A stretch of DNA of 64,000 nucleotides from PoT sp049331405 (GTDB taxonomy: Bacteria > Planctomycetota > Planctomycetia > Isosphaerales > Isosphaeraceae), in NCBI RefSeq assembly GCF_049331405.1, contig NZ_CP186274.1, positions 4,154,001 through 4,218,000 on the forward strand, read 5' to 3'. Below are positions 1-7,332 of this stretch, one piece after another (position 1 is the stretch's first letter; each line of letters starts with the position of its first letter). The notes under the pieces were generated by a model. It saw nothing but the letters and a program-made list of their open reading frames with translations, was not told where the DNA came from and searched no databases. The position numbers and the translations under genes were made by a program.

Positions 1-82
1 CGCTTTCCTCCAACCGCTTCGCCCATTCCTGGAGCGTCGTCGGGGGCGTCTGCCACCCAGGCAACGCGAGCAGCTCATTCAT
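1..82 (-). CDS. 5' end of an unrecognised gene, cut by the window edge
   Basis: An ATG at 82 reading leftwards opens a frame that stays open to base 1 (27 codons). The peptide begins MNELLALPGW and continues with a Pro/Thr-rich then helical segment (QTPPTTLQEWAKRLEES). It starts 32 bases after the stop of the Gfo/Idh oxidoreductase gene on the same strand, and a GAGAAG stretch lies about 14 bases upstream, so the two are probably co-transcribed. Too little is visible to name a family. Confidence 0.45.
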   Translation of the reverse strand, partial: MNELLALPGWQTPPTTLQEWAKRLEES

Positions 83-114
83 TGTCGTATCCGTATCTTC
101 TCAACGAACCGAGG

Positions 115-1425
115 TTAGACCTTGGGGAGCGCCCAGGGGGCGCGATAGACTTCGCGCTCGAGGTAGCGGTTGGCCTCGGGGTGATTCGTGACCTTCTCGG
201 CCTCGGCGTCCCACTTCAGCTTCTCGCCGGTCCAGAGCGAGATGTTGCCGAGCTGGCCCACCGAGCTCAGGCGATGGCCGTAATCGAAGTGGCAGGAGCA
301 CTGCTCGCGGGTCTTGATGGCGTCGACCCACTCGCGATGATGCCCCTTCGACCTCGGCAGAGAGATCGGCGTCTCGGCGATGGTCTTGCCCTTCTCCGTG
401 ATGATCTTGTAGCTGCTGTAGGTGGCGACGAGGCTTGCGTTCGTCCCCTGGAACATGATGCCCTGGGGCATGTCCTCGAGGCCGTGGGCGTTGGCGTCGG
501 TCTGGCTCCAGATCATGTCGAAGCCATGCTCACCCTTCGCGTAGTGGTAGGCCACTTCGAGGGTGTCGGGGACCTCGGCATTGTCTTTGAGCGCGTAACG
601 CCCGCCGGTCGCGGAGATCGTCGATGGGGCGTCGACTTCCATCGCCCAGTGGACGAGGTCGACGATATGGCAGCAGAAGTCGGTCAGGATGCCCCCGCCG
701 TAGTCCCAGAAATAACGCCAGTTGAACGTGAAGCGGTTCGGGTTGAACGGACGCAGCGGCGCCGGCCCGAGCCAGAAGTCGTAGTCGAGGCCCGGCGGGG
801 GGGATGTGTCGGCGGGACTTCCCAGGCCGGAGCGGTCGGCGGCCATCCAGACACGGGTCTTGGTGATCGTCCCCAGCACGCCCGAGCGGACGATCTCGAC
901 GACCCGGTGGTAGTTCTCGCCCGCGTGGATGAGGTTCCCCATCTGGGTGACACGCTTGTACTTGTTGGCCGCGTTGACCATCGCCCGGCCTTCAGCGATC
1001 CGGAACGAGAGGGGCTTCTCGCAATAGACGTCCTTCTCTGCCTGGCAGGCGAGGATCGACGGGATCGCATGCCAGTGGTCGGGCGTCGCCACGACCACGG
1101 CATCGATGTCCTTGCGGTCGAGGATCTTACGGAAGTCGCCATAGGTCGCGGGGTCGCCGCCCGACTCCGACTTCGCCTTGAGCAGGTGCGGCTCGTAGAC
1201 GTCGCAGAGCGCAGCCACCTGGACGTCGGGCAACTTCTTGAAGATGTTCAACAGCCCCGTGCCCATGCCGCCGACGCCGATGAAGCCGAGGACGACCTTG
1301 TCATTGGCGGAGACCCGCTTCGTCCCCTGCGTCTCGGGCTCGGCCGCACGCGCGGAGGATCGTCCCAGGGCCGTCGCGGCCATGGCGGAAGCCGCGAGGA
1401 AATCGCGTCGGTTCACGATGCTCAT
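115..1425 (-). CDS. Gfo/Idh/MocA family oxidoreductase with twin-arginine signal
   Basis: This 436-residue protein belongs to the NAD(P)-dependent sugar/inositol dehydrogenase superfamily. The N-terminus has a twin-arginine motif (NRRDFLAAS) and an Ala-rich hydrophobic stretch ending in ARA, so export in folded form is likely. The Rossmann dinucleotide motif GFIGVGGMGTGLL follows at about residues 47-59, then DVYEPHLLK, and the EKPLSFR motif holds the family's conserved Lys. The C-terminal half has the alpha/beta dimerisation domain of GFO_IDH_MocA_C type. A GGAG site lies about 8 bases before the ATG. Planctomycetes carry many secreted members of this family, usually linked to breakdown of complex carbohydrates. 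The substrate here is unknown. The next gene on the strand (1-82) is probably in the same operon. Confidence 0.93.
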   Translation of the reverse strand: MSIVNRRDFLAASAMAATALGRSSARAAEPETQGTKRVSANDKVVLGFIGVGGMGTGLLNIFKKLPDVQVAALCDVYEPHLLKAKSESGGDPATYGDFRKILDRKDIDAVVVATPDHWHAIPSILACQAEKDVYCEKPLSFRIAEGRAMVNAANKYKRVTQMGNLIHAGENYHRVVEIVRSGVLGTITKTRVWMAADRSGLGSPADTSPPPGLDYDFWLGPAPLRPFNPNRFTFNWRYFWDYGGGILTDFCCHIVDLVHWAMEVDAPSTISATGGRYALKDNAEVPDTLEVAYHYAKGEHGFDMIWSQTDANAHGLEDMPQGIMFQGTNASLVATYSSYKIITEKGKTIAETPISLPRSKGHHREWVDAIKTREQCSCHFDYGHRLSSVGQLGNISLWTGEKLKWDAEAEKVTNHPEANRYLEREVYRAPWALPKV

Positions 1426-1714
1426 GAAGTTGTCTCCAGGGCGTGTTGCCCGTTCGATCGAGGAAGGCGGGATGGCGTGGGGAGGACGCTGACCAGATTC
1501 GCCCCGCCACTCCTGCGTTCGTAACAGACCCGGGGGGGAATCTCAAGGACGGACCGACCTGGTCACCAGGCTTGAGGTCGCGGTACTGAAGGAGGCGCGA
1601 CCCATCATCCAGCGGCTCAATAACGATCGGTCTTATGGATTTGCATAAATTTCCGCGTTGCGTTCTTAAGCCGGGTTGAGCATGTCAAGATTGCTGCCGT
1701 CGGCGTCCGTTTGC

Positions 1715-2077
1715 CTAGTACCTGGCGACGGCCCGATCGACCTGCGTGGACCAGGCGTCGATGCCGCCTTCCAGGTTTGAGATGCCGCTCAAGCCTTGCT
1801 GACATAGGAAGTTGGCGACGGCCCAGGAGCGGACGCCATGGTGGCAATAGACCACGATCGGCATGTCCGCCGCAGCCTGCTTCACGGTTTCGATCTGCTC
1901 GGCTATCGAGCCGATGGGCAGATGCAGATCCTTGACCGTCGCGGGGACAGCGATCTTGCAGTAGGCGCGTTCGGAGGGTTCGCGGACGTCGAGGAGGAGA
2001 AGCGACTCGCCGTCTTCGATGCGGCGAGCCAGCTTCGGGGCGGACAGTTCCTCGACCGGGGATGCGGCGGGATTCAT
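1715..2077 (-). CDS. Rhodanese-like domain protein
   Basis: This is a single rhodanese domain of 120 residues without a signal peptide. The active-site loop CHHGVRS starts at Cys78 and matches the C-x-x-G-x-R-S form of single-domain rhodaneses that move sulfane sulfur from a donor to a thiol acceptor. The preceding VVYCHHG strand, the DVREPSER motif near residues 30-37 and the closing LEGGIDAW motif are all typical. The gene begins 17 bases after the DUF3500 gene on the same strand, so the two are probably co-transcribed. The sulfur acceptor cannot be deduced. Confidence 0.92.
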   Translation of the reverse strand: MNPAASPVEELSAPKLARRIEDGESLLLLDVREPSERAYCKIAVPATVKDLHLPIGSIAEQIETVKQAAADMPIVVYCHHGVRSWAVANFLCQQGLSGISNLEGGIDAWSTQVDRAVARY

Positions 2078-2094
2078 ATTTCTGGACGGCTCGA

Positions 2095-3105
2095 TTACTT
2101 GGCGGCGACGGGGATACCGAAATCGCCGAGCGTGTTGCGCCAGAGCGAATGGATGTGGTTCGCGTTGTTCTGCGTGTTGTTGAACTCGATCAGGAAGGTC
2201 GGCCCTTGGATCTTGTAGGCATGGGGCTGGGTGCGGTCGGCAGGCCCGGTCCAGGAGAACCGGACGAGGTCGGGGCCGGCCTGGCGGATCTCGTCAAACC
2301 AGGCGGTCGAGACCTCGAGAGGCATGTCCCCCGCGTAGGATTCGACCAGGGACTTGAGCATCGCTTTCTGATCATCATTCAATTGACCGTAGCTGATACC
2401 CTCGGCGGCTTCGGTCGGCGGCTGCGGCGTGTTCGCCCCTCGGATGTCGTTCGGCGCCTTCTCGGCCGTGATGGCGACCTTCTTCTGCTCGTCGGTGAGG
2501 GCCTGGACGAGGCGAAGGGCCCGATCTTCGACGTCGGCCAGCGTGCGGAGGCCCTTGCGCGAGCCGTCGCGGACCTCGGCGGGATTGGCGCCGAAGAAGA
2601 CGGGGGTCGCCGCGACGATCTTGCCGCCGTCGAGCGTGAAGTTCAGCGAGAGGTGGTGTCCCTCGAACCGCCAGCCCCAGCGCCCGGTCTCGGCAGGCGT
2701 GCCGAAGATCGACACATAATAGAGTTCCGGGTCGCGGACCGGGCCCTTGCCTTGTTCGACGTCTCGGAGGATCTGCTCGAGGCTCATGATCGTCGTCGCC
2801 TTGAGGTAGCCCGAGGCCCCGAGGCCCGTCTGCAGGACCCCGAAGAGGAGCGACTGCTGCGCGGGGGTCATCTCCTTGATGGGAAGCCCCTTACGCGCCC
2901 GAGGGATGAAGTGCCAGTTGAGCCGCTCGGCGGAGTCGAAGGCGAAGACGGCCTCCCCCTTCTGCTTCTCGTCGAGCGCCGCGAGGAATCGGTTCGCGGC
3001 GGTCGCCATCTGGCTCCCCGACTGGTCGACGAAGGCACTCGCCCAGACGGCCAGCCCGACCACAACGATGGCTGACAGCATGAGGGTCGGCTTCATTCCT
3101 CGCAT
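2095..3105 (-). CDS. DUF3500 family exported protein
   Basis: The 336-residue protein has a Lys/Arg start and a hydrophobic stretch (LSAIVVVGLAVWAS), hence a signal peptide or membrane anchor. The remainder matches the DUF3500 family in length and motifs: an N-terminal FLAALDEKQK region, a central EGHHLSLNFTL segment, GANPAEVRDG, and a C-terminal IEFNNTQNNANHIHSLWR motif rich in Asn and His. The family is common in planctomycetes and has no established biochemical role. I chose the ATG at 3105 because GAGAGGG lies about 8 bases upstream; a GTG at 3111 is also in frame. It precedes the rhodanese gene by 17 bases. Confidence 0.88.
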   Translation of the reverse strand: MRGMKPTLMLSAIVVVGLAVWASAFVDQSGSQMATAANRFLAALDEKQKGEAVFAFDSAERLNWHFIPRARKGLPIKEMTPAQQSLLFGVLQTGLGASGYLKATTIMSLEQILRDVEQGKGPVRDPELYYVSIFGTPAETGRWGWRFEGHHLSLNFTLDGGKIVAATPVFFGANPAEVRDGSRKGLRTLADVEDRALRLVQALTDEQKKVAITAEKAPNDIRGANTPQPPTEAAEGISYGQLNDDQKAMLKSLVESYAGDMPLEVSTAWFDEIRQAGPDLVRFSWTGPADRTQPHAYKIQGPTFLIEFNNTQNNANHIHSLWRNTLGDFGIPVAAK

Positions 3106-3565
3106 CGTCACATCCCTCTCGTTTCGTGCTTGCGGGCGTGCGCGACCTCGGAAAACTCGCTTCAGGACCGAGATCTGCGGACCGGGACGGTTGCCTCGCG
3201 TTGTTCAACATCCTAGACTTCCCGATATCAGGCCGCCAGCGAAAAAAGACACGGCTCGTCGGTATTAGCGTGTCACGGATCGGGCTTAGGGTCGTAAGCC
3301 ACTTTGGATTTTGTTGGCGATGTTGCCAAAGATCTGACACGACCATGAAAGGCCCAGGCCATTCATGCAACCATGGCCTCACAAGGCGATCCGCTCTCGA
3401 TCGCGCCCATGTTTGCGAATTCCCTTTGCGATTTGGTGATTACAGGCATCAGACTTGCTCTCGGCGTAATCCTCGCTTTTGTAGACTGTATTAATCTGCT
3501 AGGGTCGCGAGTGTTTGAAAATAGACGTAGGTCTCTTATGACGCTTCTTTGAGGTAAGGTTGACG
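3106..3565. other. Intergenic region between divergent genes
   Basis: About 460 bases separate the divergent DUF3500 and dehydrogenase genes, and no open frame here looks like a protein. A small inverted repeat, TTGGC-gatgtt-GCCAA, lies at 3314-3329 and could be an operator or hairpin. The second half is noticeably less GC-rich than the flanking genes. Promoters for both genes must lie here, but I cannot assign them. Confidence 0.4.
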
Positions 3566-4486
3566 ATGTCCCAGTCGTTCTCTCCCGGCAAGACGCGAAT
3601 TGGTTGGATTGGGACGGGCGTGATGGGCGTCTCGATGTGCGGTCATCTGATCGCCTCCGGGTACCAAGCGACCGTCTACAATCGGACGCGTGCTCGACTT
3701 CAACCGCTCCTGGATCGTGGCGCGGTGGAAGCGGGCTCTCCGCGCGAGGTTGCCGAGGCGAGCGATGTCACCTTCACCATCGTCGGTTTCCCTCGTGACG
3801 TCCGCGAGGTGACCCTCGGTGCGGACGGGACCCTCGCCGGGGCCAAGAAGGGGGCGGTGCTCGTCGACATGACGACGAGCGAGCCCGCGTTGGCCCGGGA
3901 GATCGACGAGGCGGCGAAGGCCAAAGGGGTCAAGTCGGTCGACGCCCCCGTCTCTGGCGGGGACATCGGCGCCAAGGAAGCCCGGCTCTCGATCATGGTC
4001 GGGGGCGAGGCCGAGACCGTGAACGCCCTGCTCCCGCTGTTTCAGGCGATGGGCAAGACCATCGTCCATCAGGGGCCCGCGGGGGCAGGCCAGCACACGA
4101 AGATGGTGAATCAGATCCTGATCGCCACCAACATGATCGGGGTCTGCGAGGCCTTGCTCTACGGGGCGAAGGCGGGCCTGGATCTCGAGCAAGTTCTGCA
4201 GAGCGTCGGCAGCGGGGCGGCGGGCTCATGGAGCCTGAACAACCTGGGCCCTCGGATGATCGCCGGGAATTTCGAGCCCGGCTTCTTCGTCGAGCACTTC
4301 CTGAAGGATATGGGCATCGCGCTGGCGGAATCGCGCCGGATGAACCTCGCACTGCCGGGCCTCGCGCTCGCGGAGCAGTTGTACCGGGCCGTCGAGGCGC
4401 AGGGATTGGGACGGAAAGGGACCCATGCCTTGATGGTCGCCCTCGCTCGACTCTCGAACGTGGATTGGAAGGCGAAATCCCTATGA
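3566..4486 (+). CDS. NAD(P)-dependent beta-hydroxyacid dehydrogenase (3-hydroxyisobutyrate dehydrogenase family)
   Basis: The 306-residue protein begins with a Rossmann fold bearing GWIGTGVMG (residues 11-19). The substrate motif DAPVSGGDIGA sits near residues 120-130, and the catalytic-Lys helix motif GPAGAGQHTKMVNQ follows. The C-terminal all-helical dimerisation domain contains KDMGIA. These are the signatures of the beta-hydroxyacid dehydrogenases, which oxidise 3-hydroxyisobutyrate, tartronate semialdehyde or related acids, or act as short-chain aldehyde reductases. The sequence does not fix which. I chose ATG at 3566 over the in-frame TTG at 3560 because AGGTAAGG at 3552-3559 is then correctly spaced. 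Its stop overlaps an ATG (ATGA) in frame with the response regulator that follows. Confidence 0.93.
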   Translation: MSQSFSPGKTRIGWIGTGVMGVSMCGHLIASGYQATVYNRTRARLQPLLDRGAVEAGSPREVAEASDVTFTIVGFPRDVREVTLGADGTLAGAKKGAVLVDMTTSEPALAREIDEAAKAKGVKSVDAPVSGGDIGAKEARLSIMVGGEAETVNALLPLFQAMGKTIVHQGPAGAGQHTKMVNQILIATNMIGVCEALLYGAKAGLDLEQVLQSVGSGAAGSWSLNNLGPRMIAGNFEPGFFVEHFLKDMGIALAESRRMNLALPGLALAEQLYRAVEAQGLGRKGTHALMVALARLSNVDWKAKSL

Positions 4487-4563
4487 CGCCAATGAGCCTG
4501 GTGAATAATGCCGTTCAGGAGTGGCACTCTCACGGCTTCTCCGATCACGGCCGTTCCCGAGCG

Positions 4564-4989
4564 ATGAACCCATCCAAGATCCTACTCGTCGAGGACAACG
4601 ACGCCGCGAGCAAGGGGCTGGCCAAGATCCTCCGGGTCCTCGGCTATGACGTGACCACCGTCCTCGACGGGGCCTCGGCCCTGAAGGTCCTGCGGTCCAC
4701 GCCGCCCCCCGACTTCCTCCTCACCGACCTGCGCCTGCCCGACTTCGACGGGCGCGAGATCGCCCGTTTCGCCTCACAACTCCAGAACCCGCCGAAGGTC
4801 GCGCTGATCACCGGCTGGGACATCGCCGACGAGCCTGGTGACATCGGCGACTGGGGGATCGACTGGCTCTTCCCCAAACCCTTGAACATCCATGAACTCG
4901 TTGCCACGCTGCGAGAGGCCGGCGCGACCGGTAACGGCGGGCTCGAGAATCGGCCGGAAAACAACGGCCCGGACAAGGGAAGGTCTTGA
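4564..4989 (+). CDS. Single-domain response regulator (CheY-like receiver)
   Basis: The 141-residue protein is one receiver domain and a short Gly/Asn-rich tail. The acidic pair is ED at residues 10-11, the phospho-acceptor is Asp55 in LLTDLRLPD, the Thr is in ALITGWD, and the conserved Lys is Lys105 in FPKPL, so phosphotransfer should work. No output domain is present, so it probably acts by protein contact or relays phosphate. Translation may start earlier: an in-frame ATG at 4483 overlaps the stop of the upstream dehydrogenase and would add 27 residues. I prefer 4564 because the domain begins right after it, though neither start has a clear ribosome site. No histidine kinase is nearby. Confidence 0.88.
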   Translation: MNPSKILLVEDNDAASKGLAKILRVLGYDVTTVLDGASALKVLRSTPPPDFLLTDLRLPDFDGREIARFASQLQNPPKVALITGWDIADEPGDIGDWGIDWLFPKPLNIHELVATLREAGATGNGGLENRPENNGPDKGRS

Positions 4990-5085
4990 GCCGGCCGCGG
5001 GACCTCGATAAACTGTGAGACTTTCGTGACTCACCCGGGTCGAGGTCCGATTCCGCCTTCCGGCGAAGTTCGTTGAGGAGATCGC

Positions 5086-5175
5086 ATGGCCAGTCGTCGT
5101 CGTGGTAAGGGCCGCCGCAAGGTCGGCCGGAAGAAGCGTCGGATGCGTAGCCGGATCCGTCACCGCAAGAAATGA
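5086..5175 (+). CDS. 29-residue, extremely basic peptide
   Basis: An ATG at 5086 with GAGGAG 5 bases upstream opens a 29-codon frame ending in TGA. It encodes a peptide with only Met, Ala, Ser, Gly, Val, Ile and His besides Arg and Lys; more than half of the residues are Arg or Lys (it begins MASRRRGKGRRK and ends RHRKK). A hairpin with a T-run follows at 5253-5288, so this is a compact transcription unit. The composition resembles tiny ribosome-associated proteins such as the AURKAIP1/COX24-domain peptides found in several phyla. That assignment is an inference from composition and context only. A nucleic-acid-binding role is likely. Confidence 0.55.
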   Translation: MASRRRGKGRRKVGRKKRRMRSRIRHRKK

Positions 5176-5252
5176 GCGGGGGAGGATTCGCGACCTTGCG
5201 GATCCTCTCGATCCCGCTCGATTCGGAATCTCCGATTCCGCAACGAAATTCC

Positions 5253-5288
5253 CAGCCTCGACGGGCATCTTGCCTTTCGAGGCTTTTT
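5253..5288 (+). terminator. Rho-independent terminator
   Basis: A perfect 8-base stem (AGCCTCGA at 5254-5261 with TCGAGGCT at 5277-5284) is followed by a run of T. It lies about 80 bases after the small basic gene and is the clearest intrinsic terminator in the window. Confidence 0.7.
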
Positions 5289-5504
5289 CGTTTCTCTCGA
5301 GTTCGACCCAGGACGTTCGCCTCCCGAAGGATTCGTACGACTTAACTCTTCAAGCGATCGAGGCCGACGCCTGCAAAGCGTGCGGCAAACGGATTGTGGT
5401 CTCGCCGCATGTGAGCTTCGCTTGATTGGCCTTGTTGCCCGATCGGGCGTATGATTGAAGGATCAATCCTCTTTCTGCCCCGATCCGGGGCGCAGGAGTC
5501 GGTC

Positions 5505-5843
5505 ATGGATCATCGCCCCGACGAGGAATCGGTCGAGTCGACGCCTAATACGCCCGAAGGTGATCATCGCCCATCCGAAGAATTGCTCGAGTCCACCCAT
5601 CCATTTCCGGGGACTTATCAGATCAAGGCCATTGGCAACGCCGAGGATGACTTCGAACAACGAGTCGTCGAGGTGGTCATCTCGGAACTCGTCAGCGAGT
5701 CCGAGTTCGACTACACCGTGCGAAGGACTCCCGGCGGTAGACACGTCGCCTTGACGCTCGACATTACCGTTCAATCGGCGGAGCATGTCCGCGGCATTTA
5801 TGCCCGGATCCGGGAAATCCCCGGCCTGACCTTGCTCTTATGA
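5505..5843 (+). CDS. DUF493 (YbeD-like) family protein
   Basis: The protein has 112 residues. The C-terminal 80 match the DUF493/YbeD fold, a small ACT-like alpha/beta domain: a TYQIKAIGNAEDDF strand-turn, VVEVVISEL helix, GRHVALTLDITV strand, and a final helix ending REIPGLTLLL. The family's role is not established. The first 30 residues are acidic and hold an imperfect internal repeat, DHRPDEESVEST followed by DHRPSEELLEST. I chose ATG 5505 because GGAG lies about 7 bases upstream; the frame stays open further upstream, but that extension does not resemble the family. Confidence 0.88.
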   Translation: MDHRPDEESVESTPNTPEGDHRPSEELLESTHPFPGTYQIKAIGNAEDDFEQRVVEVVISELVSESEFDYTVRRTPGGRHVALTLDITVQSAEHVRGIYARIREIPGLTLLL

Positions 5844-6105
5844 AGCCGTAGGGTGTTCTCTCCCGGGGACGACTCGAGTCTATTCGGGTCCCGAAGGGGA
5901 CGAGCCCCCGGCCCGTCGATTCGAGTCAAGTGGTCGGGGTGCGAGGATCGACATCTGGTTTACGGAATAGCCCGCGACGTCGCGAGACCGGGTTGACCCC
6001 GCGCGACGAAAGCCCGTAGAGTGACTCCCCAAGTGGTTGGCAAATCGGCCAGCGGCGGCCGCAATCCTTGATCGTTTGGCCCGTCACTCCTCCCCACGCA
6101 AACCG

Positions 6106-7257
6106 ATGAACGATCCTTCATTGCAGCCGGAATTTATCGACCTGGCACGGGCCGATGACCGCCGGGACGTGGTCCATCGGGCCGTGGCTTGCCTGGCACA
6201 GGGGGGGATCGTCGGCCTGGCGACCGAGACGTCGTATGGACTGGTGGCGAGCGCCCTTCATCCGGAGTCGGTCCAACGGCTCCGTCACCTCGGCGGCGCG
6301 GGCGAACCCTTCGACCTCGCATTGCTCGTGAAAGGGGTTGGAGAGGTCGCCGACTGGGTTCCCGAATTGTCGGAAGTCGGCTGGCGACTCGCACGGCGAG
6401 CATGGCCGGGGCCGGTGGTGCTACTCTTCCCTGTTTCAGAATCGTCGGGCTTAACGTTGCGCCTCCCTGCCGGCGTGCGTTCGTCGATCATCCCCGACGG
6501 CTCCGTGGCCCTGAGATCACCCGCCTACCCTTTCCTGCGCGAGATCTTGCGGCTCTTGCCCGGCCCCCTCGTCATGAGCCACGGGAAACCGGGCAGGCTC
6601 TGCGAGACCTCCTCCGCCGCCGAATTCGAAGGCGTCGAGGGGATCGACATGGTCCTCGACGATGGCCCCCCCCCATACGAGGGAGCTACGACCTGCGTCC
6701 GTGTCGACGAAGGCTCCTGGAGCATCGTGAGGCAGGGCGTGATCGGCGAGAATGCCGTGAAGCGGATGGCGGGGACGATCTTCCTCTTCATCTGCACCGG
6801 CAACACGTGCCGGAGCCCCATGGCAGAAGCCATCTGCAAGGTGCTGCTGGCCCAGCGACTCGGCTGCACCCTCGCGGAGATCGAGGATCGCGGGTATGTG
6901 GTGGCCTCGGCGGGGATCGCCACTTCGAATGGGATGCCGGCAGCGGCCCACGCCATGGACGTCGTCGAGACTCTTGGCGGATCACTCCGACAGCACTCGA
7001 GCCGGCAACTCACGGCCGACATGATCCGGCACGCGGATCAGATCCTCGCGATGACCAACGACCACCTCGAGGCGTTGATCGATATCGTGCCCGAATGCAC
7101 CTCCCGGGCTCGCCTGCTCCACCCCCTGGGTGACGACGTCGCGGACCCGGTCGGCTCGGATCGGGACACGTACAACCGGACCGCTCGCGCGATCGAGTCG
7201 TACATCAACGAGTTCCTCGACCAGATCGGGGTCGGCAAGCCGACTGAATCGGCATAG
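6106..7257 (+). CDS. YrdC/Sua5-like domain fused to low-molecular-weight protein tyrosine phosphatase
   Basis: The 383-residue protein has two domains. Residues about 10-215 have the YrdC/Sua5 fold (LATETSYGL at 38-46, LRLPAG, VALRSPAYP), the family that makes threonylcarbamoyl-AMP for tRNA t6A. The Lys-x-Arg substrate motif reads LGGAGEP, and the S-x-x-N motif reads MSHGKPG, so this half may be catalytically impaired. Residues about 222-375 are a low-molecular-weight phosphatase with the P-loop CTGNTCRS (Cys230) and the general-acid motif DPVGSD, apparently intact. The pairing mirrors the neighbouring ywlC and ywlE genes of Bacillus. ATG 6106 was chosen over an in-frame TTG at 6037; neither has a convincing ribosome site. 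A perfect hairpin spans the stop codon. Confidence 0.9.
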   Translation: MNDPSLQPEFIDLARADDRRDVVHRAVACLAQGGIVGLATETSYGLVASALHPESVQRLRHLGGAGEPFDLALLVKGVGEVADWVPELSEVGWRLARRAWPGPVVLLFPVSESSGLTLRLPAGVRSSIIPDGSVALRSPAYPFLREILRLLPGPLVMSHGKPGRLCETSSAAEFEGVEGIDMVLDDGPPPYEGATTCVRVDEGSWSIVRQGVIGENAVKRMAGTIFLFICTGNTCRSPMAEAICKVLLAQRLGCTLAEIEDRGYVVASAGIATSNGMPAAAHAMDVVETLGGSLRQHSSRQLTADMIRHADQILAMTNDHLEALIDIVPECTSRARLLHPLGDDVADPVGSDRDTYNRTARAIESYINEFLDQIGVGKPTESA

Positions 7258-7289
7258 CATCAAGATTACATATCTTGATGCTATGCCGA
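7249..7289. terminator. Perfect 18-bp hairpin spanning a stop codon, probable bidirectional transcript end
   Basis: TCGGCATAGCATCAAGAT (7249-7266) is the exact reverse complement of 7272-7289, with a 5-base TACAT loop. It includes the TAG of the YrdC-phosphatase gene and lies between convergent genes. There is no T-run, so it may act as a 3' stabiliser or weak terminator. Confidence 0.6.
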
Positions 7290-7297
7290 CAATCCTT

Positions 7298-7332
7298 TCG
7301 ACGGGGCCTCGATCAGATCGAGGCCCCGTCGA
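7298..7332. terminator. Second perfect 16-bp hairpin at the end of the CNNM gene
   Basis: TCGACGGGGCCTCGAT (7298-7313) pairs exactly with 7317-7332 across a 3-base loop (CAG). It includes the last codons and stop of the leftward CNNM/CorC-type gene. GC-rich with no T-run. It is the mirror partner of the hairpin at 7249-7289, so each convergent gene has its own hairpin. Confidence 0.55.

Noticed and set aside
82..1524. A long rightward open frame of 480 codons over the Gfo/Idh gene
   Set aside because: It is the antisense shadow of the oxidoreductase, is rich in Arg/Gly/Asp/Val as expected from GC-rich antisense, and has no family motifs.
3126..3494. A 122-codon rightward frame in the gap between DUF3500 and the dehydrogenase gene
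   Set aside because: Irregular composition with many Cys and Arg, no ribosome site and no family resemblance.
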